Source: Euperipatoides rowelli (lineage: Eukaryota; Onychophora; Udeonychophora; Euonychophora; Peripatopsidae). Taken from it: a stretch of DNA of 12,570 bases. The notes under the pieces are model-generated. The model worked only from the letters and a program-made list of their open reading frames with translations, made no database searches and had not been told where the DNA came from. The position numbers were made by a program, and so were the translations under genes. Of the stretch, positions 6,400-12,570 are shown piece by piece. Position 1 is the first letter of the stretch, and the number at the start of each line of letters is the position of its first letter. The DNA lies in the NCBI GenBank assembly GCA_003024985.2, contig PXIH01S0013406.1. The stretch is one strand, 5' to 3'.

Positions 6400-7020
6400 A
6401 AACATTGAACGTCTTTACAATTTACTGGGATCAGGTAGTGGTTGATGGCAGCTGTTTTTGCTGGGTTTGGTTTTAGGCCTTTGGATGAAACCAAATGACC
6501 AAAATAATTAATTCAGGCACACAAAAATGGCTCTTGACATCTTTAGAATTAAACCCGAGTTATTTAAGGTTTGAAAACCCCTTTCAAGTTCTAGTAGGTT
6601 ATATGGCCACAATTATATCGTCTAAATAGACATGGCAGCATGTACCTATTAGCTTGCCTAGAACTTTTGCATCATACGGATGAAAGTGTATGTTGCATTA
6701 CATAGACTGAACAGCATGTTTAAGAACTCATACTTGCTATTATGAGTTACAAAAGTTTTTTTTTTTTTTTTTTTTAATATCATTTGGGTCTATTTTTACC
6801 TGTCGATAATCCGTTAAGCATTCATTACTGATAAAAAGTTTGTTAGCTAAAAATTCTAATGAATCACCTATTCTTTGAAATGTGTTTCTTTAATTATAAT
6901 AGCATTTATTTTACGATCATCAATGCAGAAATGAAGACCAAATTCATAAATATTATCCAGTTTTGCAGTTGACTGCCATTATATTATTCCCTAAATATAA
7001 GTACTGTATTGTAGAGCCTT
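6400..7020 (-). pseudogene. Gypsy reverse transcriptase remnant
   Basis: Blocks appear in canonical order on the minus strand. FCIDDRKINAIIIK (about 6930-6890) matches the RFCVDYRKLN block. TDYRQVKIDPNDI (about 6815-6777) matches the GYWQVKIDP block. KYEFLNMLFSLCNATYTFIR (about 6738-6680) matches the YEFLRMPFGLCNAPATFQR block. HVYLDDIIV has the catalytic YxDD at 6628-6617. YFGHLVSSKGLKPNPAKTAA (about 6512-6450) begins the connection region, followed by LLGMAGYY. Both active-site aspartates survive, yet stops and frame changes occur throughout. A pure T20 run (6756-6775), reading as A20 in coding sense, has expanded inside the NDIKK segment. Confidence 0.88.
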
Positions 7021-7114
7021 ATCTGAAAACCATTCTGATGGTCCCACTAGAGTTATAATTGGGCCCTTATTGCAACTCCATACAACTTTAAAGAATTTCT
7101 ATTTGTGTGTCACA

Positions 7115-7300
7115 AGTTTTATTGTGGTCTAGAACCCCATGTCTTTTTTTATTATTAGGACATTCATGTGTCCAGTGTGTACAGTTTCACAATTATAACA
7201 ATCTCTGTTTGATAAATTACTTGGTTTAAATAATTTTATTTGTCTTTGTTCCTTAATTGTACTCTATCTACTTGTTTGTTTTCTTTTAAATTTAAAGTTT
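7115..7300 (-). pseudogene. Gypsy gag nucleocapsid zinc-knuckle remnant
   Basis: Reading the minus strand, KLFKPSNLSNRDCYNCETVH leads into TGHM, and one frame over continues CPNNKKRHG. The family knuckle is CxxCxxxGHxxxxC followed by P and basic residues, and binds genomic RNA. Here CxxC, GH and CP are all present, but a frameshift lies before the last Cys and the spacing is altered. Position between gag and reverse transcriptase supports the call. Confidence 0.65.
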
Positions 7301-7480
7301 TAAATTTATTTAGGCTATATCAATCATGTATAATGAAGTTTAAAGTCTTTAATGGTTTTTTTGTAAGCTACTTGTGTTATATTTACTTCTTTATATTATA
7401 ATTTTTATTATTATGAAGGTTTATTATACAAGAAATAATTACACTAGGGAGATATATAACCAAAGCCCAAAAGGATGTAA

Positions 7481-7572
7481 TATTACAAAAATATATTAGG
7501 CTATATTACAAAAATTTATAGCCTGTTATATTACAAAAATATATCATATTATATTACAAAAATATATTATAA
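7481..7572 (-). repeat. Tandem-repeat 3' tail of the LINE
   Basis: TATTACAAAAATWTAT recurs at 7481, 7504, 7529 and 7552 (steps of 23, 25 and 23 bp), with AGGCTA or AGCCTGT between some copies. It lies about 110 bp past the LINE stop codon. CR1/L2-group LINEs typically end in short tandem repeats instead of poly(A), which fits. Confidence 0.65.
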
Positions 7573-8110
7573 GGGTTAGATGCTTATATTCAATGAAAAC
7601 ATTGAATAATCATTAAAGTTAGAAAAACAAAATAAAATAATACAAGTAATAAAAAGTTACATGGAATTGATTAATTTAGTTAGTGCTGGAATAGGTTAGT
7701 TAGAGTAGCGCTTCGTTCTGATGTACAGTAAATATAATTTCTGAGAGCCTCTGGGAAGATTCTTGATATAGAATGACATGTGGGCAGGGCAAGATCTTTA
7801 TAAGATCTAAAAAACGATAATGCCAAACTAACAGAAATATTCCTGCGTTCACTAAGGCTCTTTAAATTCAGTTTTTCTAAAGAGTTAGGGTAGTCAGTGT
7901 ATAAATAACCCAAAATAAACCTAAGAATTCTTCTTTGCACGCTCTCCAATAACCAAACATGTTTTTTTTTTATTATTATTGAGGAGTTCCAAACTGGACA
8001 AGTATATTTCAGAATTGATCGGATGAAGAAATGAATACTGAACGCAAAGTACTGTCAGCACCCATTCCTTTAAAGTCTATACAATAAGAACAATCATTTG
8101 AGTAATTTAC
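7481..8110 (-). mobile_element. 5'-truncated CR1/L2-like LINE
   Basis: The minus strand encodes the C-terminal part of a non-LTR reverse transcriptase. ILKYTCPVWNSS (about 8011-7976) is the family YxxPVW motif. LLESVQRRILRFILGYLY (7952-7899) is the LExVQRR block. SLEKLNLKSLSERRN and LALPTCHS follow, ending NLFQH-stop at 7680. Upstream, GMGADSTLRSVFIS (about 8069-8028) fits the same domain in another frame, so a frameshift lies near 8020-8030. The reading frame continues upstream of 7949, so no true start exists there. It is truncated near 8110 in the 5' direction, as is usual for LINE copies, and lies inside gypsy gag. The host target duplication was not resolved. Confidence 0.82.
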
Positions 8111-8117
8111 TTATGAT

Positions 8118-8147
8118 ATAGGAAATGTGGCAATCCTATTTCCTATG
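8118..8147. repeat. 8-bp inverted repeat
   Basis: ATAGGAAA and TTTCCTAT are separated by about 13 bases, next to the 5' end of the LINE within gag sequence. GTGGCAAT and ATGGCAAT are also near-duplicates here. Significance is unclear. Confidence 0.35.
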
Positions 8148-8255
8148 GCAATTCATTTTCTTAAAATTTGTTTAATTTTCTTTGAAAAAGTAATCATGTT
8201 TGCAAACAATAAGAGTTTTCATTTGTTAGTTTTTTTTTTGTTTTTTGTTTTGTAT

Positions 8256-8409
8256 TCAAAATTGCTGTAACATGTCTTCTTGTAAATTATCTTTACAAAA
8301 TACTTTAATAAATAATGTCTTAAATTCTTCAAATGTGTTAATTAAATTGTCATTGTTTTCAAAAACCATGTATAAGCATTATTTTTTAATAGTATTAGAA
8401 AAACAACTT
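8256..8409 (-). pseudogene. Gypsy gag (retrotrans_gag) remnant, central part
   Basis: LILLKNNAYTWF (one frame) and then ENNDNLINTFEEFKTLFIKV (next frame) match the retrotrans_gag core: leucine-rich helix, G/N-A-xx-W-F, then a W/F-EEFKxxFxxxF block. The frame continues FCKDNLQEDMLQQF to a stop at 8258-8256. A frameshift separates the two blocks. It is directly preceded by the MITE, on whose other side the gag N-terminal part continues. The plus-strand frame at 8245-8445 is its shadow. Confidence 0.75.
8402..8409 (+). repeat. MITE target-site duplication, left
   Basis: AACAACTT here is repeated exactly at 8654-8661, immediately outside the inverted ends of the MITE. Confidence 0.8.
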
Positions 8410-8653
8410 AGTCAGATTCCGTTACCTGCCCACCAATGTAATTAACATTAAGAGTTGTGTGAAACTAAAACGTAGTAGTATGTGAAATTACTGTTTTTCT
8501 CGCCGATTTTAGTATATTTTTAGTCCTAATCTTACCGTAACCCTGAATTCTAGGATAATCTAGAGGTGAAATAATTATTTACTGAGCGCCGATCTAAATA
8601 ATTTCAACTTACTACCGTCAGCCATATTGGTGGGCAGATAACGGAACTTGGCC
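8410..8653. mobile_element. 244-bp MITE with 8-bp target duplication
   Basis: The left end 8410-8439 and the reverse complement of 8624-8653 match at 24 of 30 positions, including TTCCGTTAYCTGCCCACCAA. All outer mismatches are transitions. Flanking AACAACTT copies give an exact 8-bp duplication. The insertion interrupts gypsy gag, and gag similarity resumes on both sides, which independently fixes the borders. There is no open frame, so it was non-autonomous. An 8-bp duplication fits hAT, P or Merlin superfamilies. The ends do not show a clear hAT CAG start, and the right end begins GG, as Merlin ends do. Superfamily left open. Confidence 0.85.
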
Positions 8654-8661
8654 AACAACTT
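8654..8661 (+). repeat. MITE target-site duplication, right
   Basis: AACAACTT, identical to 8402-8409. On the coding strand this is AAGTTGTT within the gag LKLL codons. Confidence 0.8.
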
Positions 8662-8775
8662 TAATCTCATTCCATTATTGTTAATTTCAACAAATTTGTT
8701 TAAATTTTATAACCATTGTATTGAAGTTTCATATTTGTTACCATAGAAATTACCAGGTGTCAAATTTTTTAAATG
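8654..8775 (-). pseudogene. Gypsy gag remnant, N-terminal part
   Basis: On the minus strand, LTPGNFYGNKYETSIQWL, a stop, then NLNKFVEINNNGMRLKLL match the start of retrotrans_gag: F-x-G, a short polar loop, WL, an FxxF/V-x-x-N helix, then RLKLL. The next gag block lies on the far side of the MITE at 8409 and below. One stop interrupts it. Upstream of about 8790 no gag start or LTR could be recognised. Confidence 0.65.
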
Positions 8776-8789
8776 TACAATTATTTAAA

Positions 8790-9800
8790 TATTTACTTAA
8801 TTTACTAACAATAGATGGATTAATTTTAAAACTTTTATCTCAACTTTTTTTTGTTATTACTTTCAATCGATGAATTTTCACGATCTGCAAGTTGTAAAAT
8901 GTTTACTTAATAAATGCATTTGTTAGTTTTTTTGTTTCTGCTTTTCAACTTTTTAAATTTTACATTAATGTCGGTAATATGGTTAATTCAGAAATGAATG
9001 TATCAGAATCCTCATTTAGATAAGCAAAGAGCACATACAGTAATTTACAGAAAAAAAAACATACCTTGATAACAAATATTATATTTGTAGATAAAATGTG
9101 AATGGTAAAGCAATATTGAATTATAGACATTTATATTTTAATTTTTTTGATAAAAGATGGAGTTAACAAGATATTCACTTTCATATGACTGTGAATATTT
9201 GTTAAATATTCAAATCCCAAACCTCGAAGCAACATATACTCGCATCAACAATATTAATATTCTCCACATTTAATTTATATTTTAAAAAGGTATTAATTCA
9301 TTTTGTCTATTTCAACAATCTTTCAAATCAATGATGTTTAAATACTTAATAACTCAAACAGGTAAATGAAATGAATATTAAATCAGTGTTCAAGGTAAAT
9401 ACAGCATATAGGCTAGACAATAAATACGAAAACCTCAGAAGGCATAATTAATTTTTAAAAAAAGTTTTAAGTAATAAGTGGCTAACACCTGTTATTTCAT
9501 GTCATTTAAGTAAACATTAGCAAGGTTATAAAATATCAAATTCTTTATCTGTAAAATTAAAATGCCCTGCGGAGCTTTTTAGATTTTTTTTAAATTGGAT
9601 TTTAACAAATTTTATAATACTATAATAAAGGTTTTCTTTTTTTTCTTCCTTTCAACATTACATTATGTTTATCAATAAATCTAATTAGCCATGATTCTAT
9701 TATTCTGATATTTAAATAGATTAAAATAATAAATTAGACTATATAAAACATACCTGTGATTGGAAAACAAAAAATTAAACTTTCATTTTATTATTTGTCT
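8790..9800. other. AT-rich stretch, nothing recognised
   Basis: Dense stops on both strands, poly-A and poly-T runs, no repeat family and no convincing coding block. The missing 5' LTR of the gypsy element would be expected to begin in this region, but I could not identify it. Confidence 0.55.
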
Positions 9801-9802
9801 AC

Positions 9803-9916
9803 CTGGACACTGTCAATTAAGCGTCTTTGTAGTGGTGCTGAGAATATTGAAGTGATATCTTTCAATATGACATAATAAGGTGAAAGTAGGCATATCGGTT
9901 GGTGTATGTTGGATAG
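9803..9916 (-). other. Candidate 114-bp coding exon
   Basis: On the minus strand, GCATCCCTCTAG ends at 9917 and is a good splice acceptor. GTAGAC at 9802-9797 gives a donor preceded by CAG. The 114 bases between are open in one frame for exactly 38 codons, from LSNIHQPICLLSPYYVILKD to FSAPLQRRLIDSVQ. Counted G+C is 49 of 114 (43 percent), well above the surroundings. The frame is closed by a stop just before the acceptor and another soon after the donor, as expected of an internal exon. No domain is recognised, so the call rests on composition and splice-like borders. Confidence 0.35.
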
Positions 9917-10297
9917 CTAGAGGGATGCAATCCAAACTTTATCTAGAGCATGAAATAACAATCACTAAGATAAAAGATTCGACTCAAGGTCACGTGATCA
10001 TTTCTTAATAAAAAATGCATCTTAGTTTTTTTTATAGTTTTTTTTATTTATTACAGTATGTAATAAATTATTATGGTCTGTAATTTTTTTTTTTTCTTCA
10101 CCTAAATTGTTAAAAAATTAGTAATATCAATAAAGACTAATGTTTTCATTGTTCACACATGATAAAAAAGAAAAAAATTAAAAAAATAATATTTGCTTTC
10201 TTGTCTCCTTGTTAGTGGGTTTCTGGTGCTGCAATTTAGAATTTATTTGACTCAAAACTTTTTCTTGGAATGCCGAACAAAAAATTATTTTTATTTT
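9917..10297. other. Non-coding stretch with one regulatory-like cluster
   Basis: No coding block is recognised. Contains the nuclear-receptor-like site and E-box listed separately, then T and A runs. Confidence 0.5.
9984..9996 (+). promoter_or_regulatory. TCAAGGTCA site overlapping E-box CACGTG
   Basis: TCAAGGTCA (9984-9992) is the full extended half-site bound by FTZ-F1/SF-1 and ERR-type nuclear receptors. It overlaps a palindromic E-box CACGTG (9991-9996). It lies 68 bp upstream of the candidate minus-strand exon's acceptor. Binding is inferred from the motif alone. Confidence 0.3.
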
Positions 10298-10350
10298 CGT
10301 TCCGCGCACACGGTGGCGTCATTTTGTGCTGAATAAAATGAGTGACAAGT
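10298..10350 (+). promoter_or_regulatory. CpG-dense block with ATG, candidate gene start
   Basis: Five CpGs fall within 21 bases (10298-10318), by far the densest in the window. GGCGTCATTTTGTGCTG and then AAAATG follow, with the ATG at 10338 in good initiation context. It reads ATG AGT GAC AA, then GTAAAA, a possible splice donor; unspliced it stops after four codons. This could be a promoter and first coding exon of a plus-strand gene. The minus strand also has a 28-codon frame from an ATG at 10323-10321, so direction is uncertain. Confidence 0.3.
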
Positions 10351-10726
10351 AAAATAAAATTTTAAATTAAAATTTGAACTTAGCATTTTATTTTGTGATG
10401 AATTTTTAAAGTTAAACATTTTTGATTAGCTCTTATTACAGCAATCGGATTTAAAAGCCTTAAATAAACATTAAAGGGGGTGTCCACTCTACACTATAAT
10501 TTACAAATTACTGTTGAATATATTAATAATTATTATATAATTTATATTTATTTTTAGCTCTTAATCTGTTTTTTTTTTAAAGTTTTAATACAAATTATTT
10601 GCTAATAGGGAGATTTTATTACTGCGGGTTTGCTACAACAACTACTATGGTAACTTGTATGCATGCCTTCTCACATTCCATAGCATTAAGACCACAGTAG
10701 CTTTAGATCGTCTAATTGTTGAATGA
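10351..10726. other. AT-rich stretch, nothing recognised
   Basis: Includes AAAGGGGGTGTCCACTC near 10473, which resembles a transposon end. No inverted partner was found in the window. Confidence 0.45.
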
Positions 10727-10985
10727 ATGGTGACTAAACATAATAATGTACAACCTTATCAGTTTGAGCCTCAACATACTGTTAGTTCATCTCAAAGAAA
10801 AACAAAATTGGTCAGTGAAGGACAACAGAATTAAATGGAGGAAGAAAACACATCTAGATTGGATAGTAACATTGGTATTTATTGCAAAGTTTACATTATC
10901 TTGAACTGAAATTGAAAGTTTCTTTACTAGTGGTAAACTTATCGGCACGGATTACTGCAATCACATGACAATGTTGGAATATTAA
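10727..10985 (+). pseudogene. P2X7-C-terminal-like domain fragment, broken
   Basis: The C-terminal cysteine-rich tail of P2X7 receptors also occurs in many small invertebrate proteins of unknown role. Typically these have a YxFEP motif, an acidic serine-rich stretch, then NTxWCxCxxC, ExECxCC and a downstream VLE segment. From ATG 10727 I read NVQPYQFEPQHTVSSS, a stop at 10832, then MEEENTSRLDSNIGIYCK. After a frameshift near 10908, EIESFFTSGKLIGTDYCNHM leads into MLEY and a stop at 10983. The order matches, but key Trp and Cys positions are replaced. It is therefore a pseudogene or a spread repeat copy. Family assignment is tentative. Confidence 0.45.
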
Positions 10986-11000
10986 TTATTAGCACTGGTT

Positions 11001-11013
11001 GGCAGCCATATTT
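11001..11013 (-). promoter_or_regulatory. YY1/Pho-like site
   Basis: The minus strand reads AAATATGGCTGCC, close to the AAnATGGCnGCC consensus. A related ATATGGCTGAC lies inside the MITE right end (8626-8616). Motif evidence only. Confidence 0.2.
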
Positions 11014-11181
11014 TTTGTTTGGAGTTTTAAGTATTATTGATTTGTTCTTTCTTTAAAGAAATAAGATACACATTTATAAACAAAAACATAATAACAAGCT
11101 TACTGCCATGCAATGCAATTACATTTACTGTATTGAAAAGAAAACCAATAGTTAAAAGACTATGTATTTGATATTTATTGT

Positions 11182-11231
11182 AAATTGACTATCTCTTAAC
11201 CATCACTAGATGGCCAAGAGATGGTCAATTT
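11182..11231. repeat. 23-bp hairpin with tetraloop
   Basis: The arms 11182-11204 and 11209-11231 are inverted copies separated by ACTA. Written on the minus strand, RNA pairing has one mismatch and two G-U wobbles in 23 positions; on the plus strand there are three mismatches. The loop region contains CACTAGATGGC (11204-11214), which resembles the core of insulator CTCF-type sites. It could be the centre of a decayed palindromic element, a small-RNA source or a protein site. Confidence 0.7.
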
Positions 11232-11539
11232 CTTGGTGAATCTAAGAACTATGAACTTGGACTCAGAGAGGTGTTTATTCAACAAAGGAAAACCTTGGCT
11301 TCAACTCTGGTGTGGTTGTTGGTATTTTTGATTAGAGACGAGAGAAGAAGGACTGTGTAGTAAATTTTATTTGGCCAATATTTGTCAAAAGTAGCAATAG
11401 GCAAATATGATAAATCAATATGTATCTTAATGAAGGGTATTGGTGAGATTATTATGTCTTGAAAAAATCTAAACATTGTAATTTCCACATTGCAAAGAAT
11501 ATAATATTCCTGATACTAAGTTTTTTTTTTGTATTGGAG
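11232..11539. other. Stretch without recognised gene
   Basis: A minus-strand open frame at 11279-11488 and another at 11452-11676 show no domain. Neither has a convincing composition, and the second opposes the better plus-strand candidate. Confidence 0.45.
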
Positions 11540-11641
11540 CTAAAGAGTTTAGATAATGTTATGGACACTTTGGATTTACAAGATGCACAAACTTTTTCTA
11601 CAGCAACTAAATATTGTTCGAAGATGGTAGAAGATAGATGA
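11540..11641 (+). other. Candidate terminal exon with AATAAA
   Basis: A T11 tract and GTATTGGAG precede 11540, giving an acceptor-like border. The next 34 codons read LKSLDNVMDTLDLQDAQTFS, then TATKYCSKMVEDR and TGA at 11639-11641. AATAAA follows at 11667-11672, a normal distance for a short 3' UTR. The protein part is acidic and helix-prone, unlike the hydrophobic AT-driven frame before it (in frame back to an ATG at 11459). No family recognised. It could also be a transposase tail. Transcript evidence would decide. Confidence 0.3.
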
Positions 11642-11672
11642 TAATTGTCATTTGTTGGTTTACTTAAATAAA

Positions 11673-12570
11673 TCAAAAAATGCCTAGAGACCAGGTATTA
11701 AGATTTTCTGTAGAATTTATAATTGAAGCTTTATTCACATGGGAGGTTTTAATTGTGTGATTCAAATTAAATATACAAAATGTATACTCATTATAATAAA
11801 AAAACTGTCGAGAAACTAAAGAACATTATGCTCCTTGGTTGAAAACAATCATAAATATAGAAAATGAGATATTATATCAAATAGGTTATGATTTAAACAG
11901 TGCCAACATTACAACATGTTTGAATTTATATGTAATAAATAACAAATAGTTTAATGAGAAAAAAAAAAATAATTTTCATTGACTTAGTAACTGGTCAGAT
12001 TTCATAAAAAAATTTTTTTAACTGAAATTCAAATGTTTTTTTTAAAAAAAATGTGGAAAATGAAATAGTTAAAGATTGCGCCAATACGAATGTAATATGT
12101 AAATTAAAAGTAATACAGAAATAATGCAATGATTTGTAATTTTGGAAAAAAATAAAGAACAAGAGTAATAAAATAAAAGAAGTTAAAATTTGAATGAATG
12201 TAAAAAAATTTAATGTTGATACTAATTTTGAAAAATTAATATTTATTTATTTATAACAAACAAACCCAATGAATAAACTATAATAATCTTTACACCTAAA
12301 TACCTAAACTCTATAAAAAATTTGGTAAAAAAATAAAATAAATGTATTTATTGTAGCCTGTTGATATTAATGAACCTGCTTTTGAAATAACCTATTGTCT
12401 TAATTAGCTATGACATTTGATGATAACCTTGCAAGATCAGAATTAAAGCATTGTATATTATTTTTGTTTTATTGTATACAAATTTTTATGCCCATGGTTA
12501 TATAAAAATAGTTATTCATGTGCTTATATTTTTTGTTTTTGCTAGTGTTATTATATTTTGAAGTATGTAA
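11673..12570. other. AT-rich stretch, nothing recognised
   Basis: Homopolymer-rich DNA with frequent stops in all frames. No repeat family, RNA gene or coding block seen to the window end. Confidence 0.6.

Larger units (their letters stand above)
5950..8790 (-). mobile_element. Decayed Ty3/gypsy retrotransposon with nested insertions
   Basis: Gag, nucleocapsid zinc knuckle, reverse transcriptase and RNase H remnants occur in the normal order on the minus strand, reading from 8790 down to 5950. Frames shift repeatedly and contain many stops, so it is long dead. Two younger elements interrupt gag: a MITE (8410-8653) and a truncated LINE (about 7481-8110). No protease is visible; only about 110 bp separates the knuckle from the start of reverse transcriptase, so an internal deletion is likely. 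I found no integrase, LTR pair, primer-binding site or polypurine tract. The lineage within Ty3/gypsy was not determined. Confidence 0.85.

Noticed and set aside
8245-8445. 66-codon plus-strand open frame
   Set aside because: It is the opposite strand of the gag remnant and runs into the MITE left end.
10473-10490. GGGGGTGTCCACTC as a transposon terminal repeat
   Set aside because: No inverted partner or target duplication could be found in the window.
11279-11676. Two minus-strand frames of 69 and 74 codons
   Set aside because: No domain or initiation context, and the plus strand offers a more gene-like arrangement at 11540-11672.

Overview
The window looks like intergenic or intronic DNA from an animal with a repeat-rich nuclear genome, most likely an arthropod. 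It is strongly AT-rich (I estimate about 70 percent, not computed), full of homopolymer runs, and has no long intact open frame. The recognisable coding pieces belong to animal gene and transposon families: a THAP zinc finger, Tc1/mariner and piggyBac transposase ends, a Ty3/gypsy element, a CR1/L2-type LINE and a P2X7-tail-like domain. I found no operon-like gene layout, rRNA, tRNA or CRISPR array. The species assignment is inference.

Layout. Bases 1-1600 are mostly low-complexity, with two short protein-like frames on the minus strand (526-672 and 981-1094). Bases 1600-2260 form a composite repeat: two diverged direct copies of a ~150-bp unit flank a ~40-bp inverted pair, a 62-bp tandem repeat and a 21-bp hairpin. 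A minus-strand THAP finger exon (2249-2411), broken by a one-base frameshift before its last two zinc ligands, abuts the second copy. Then come a decayed Tc1/mariner transposase C-terminus (2662-2940, minus), a 30-bp minisatellite (3005-3230) and a probable piggyBac cysteine-rich tail (3395-3619, minus). Bases 3620-5930 hold short palindromes and an unidentified tryptophan-rich frame (4601-4744, minus).

The best-supported object is a decayed Ty3/gypsy retrotransposon on the minus strand (about 5950-8790): gag, a zinc knuckle, reverse transcriptase with YLDD, and RNase H. Gag is interrupted twice. A 244-bp MITE with ~30-bp inverted ends and an exact 8-bp target duplication sits at 8410-8653, and a 5'-truncated CR1/L2-like LINE with a tandem-repeat 3' tail sits at about 7481-8110. 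Protease, integrase and LTRs are not visible.

Bases 8790-12570 are mainly featureless AT-rich DNA. They carry scattered candidates: a 114-bp exon with good splice borders (9803-9916, minus), a CpG-dense block with a well-placed ATG (10298-10350), a broken P2X7-C-terminal-like fragment (10727-10985, plus), a 23-bp hairpin with a tetraloop (11182-11231) and a possible terminal exon followed by AATAAA (11540-11672, plus).

No set of genes here works together. The window is a record of layered transposon insertion and decay, with a few possible host exons that need transcript evidence. I did not find a convincing new multi-gene system.
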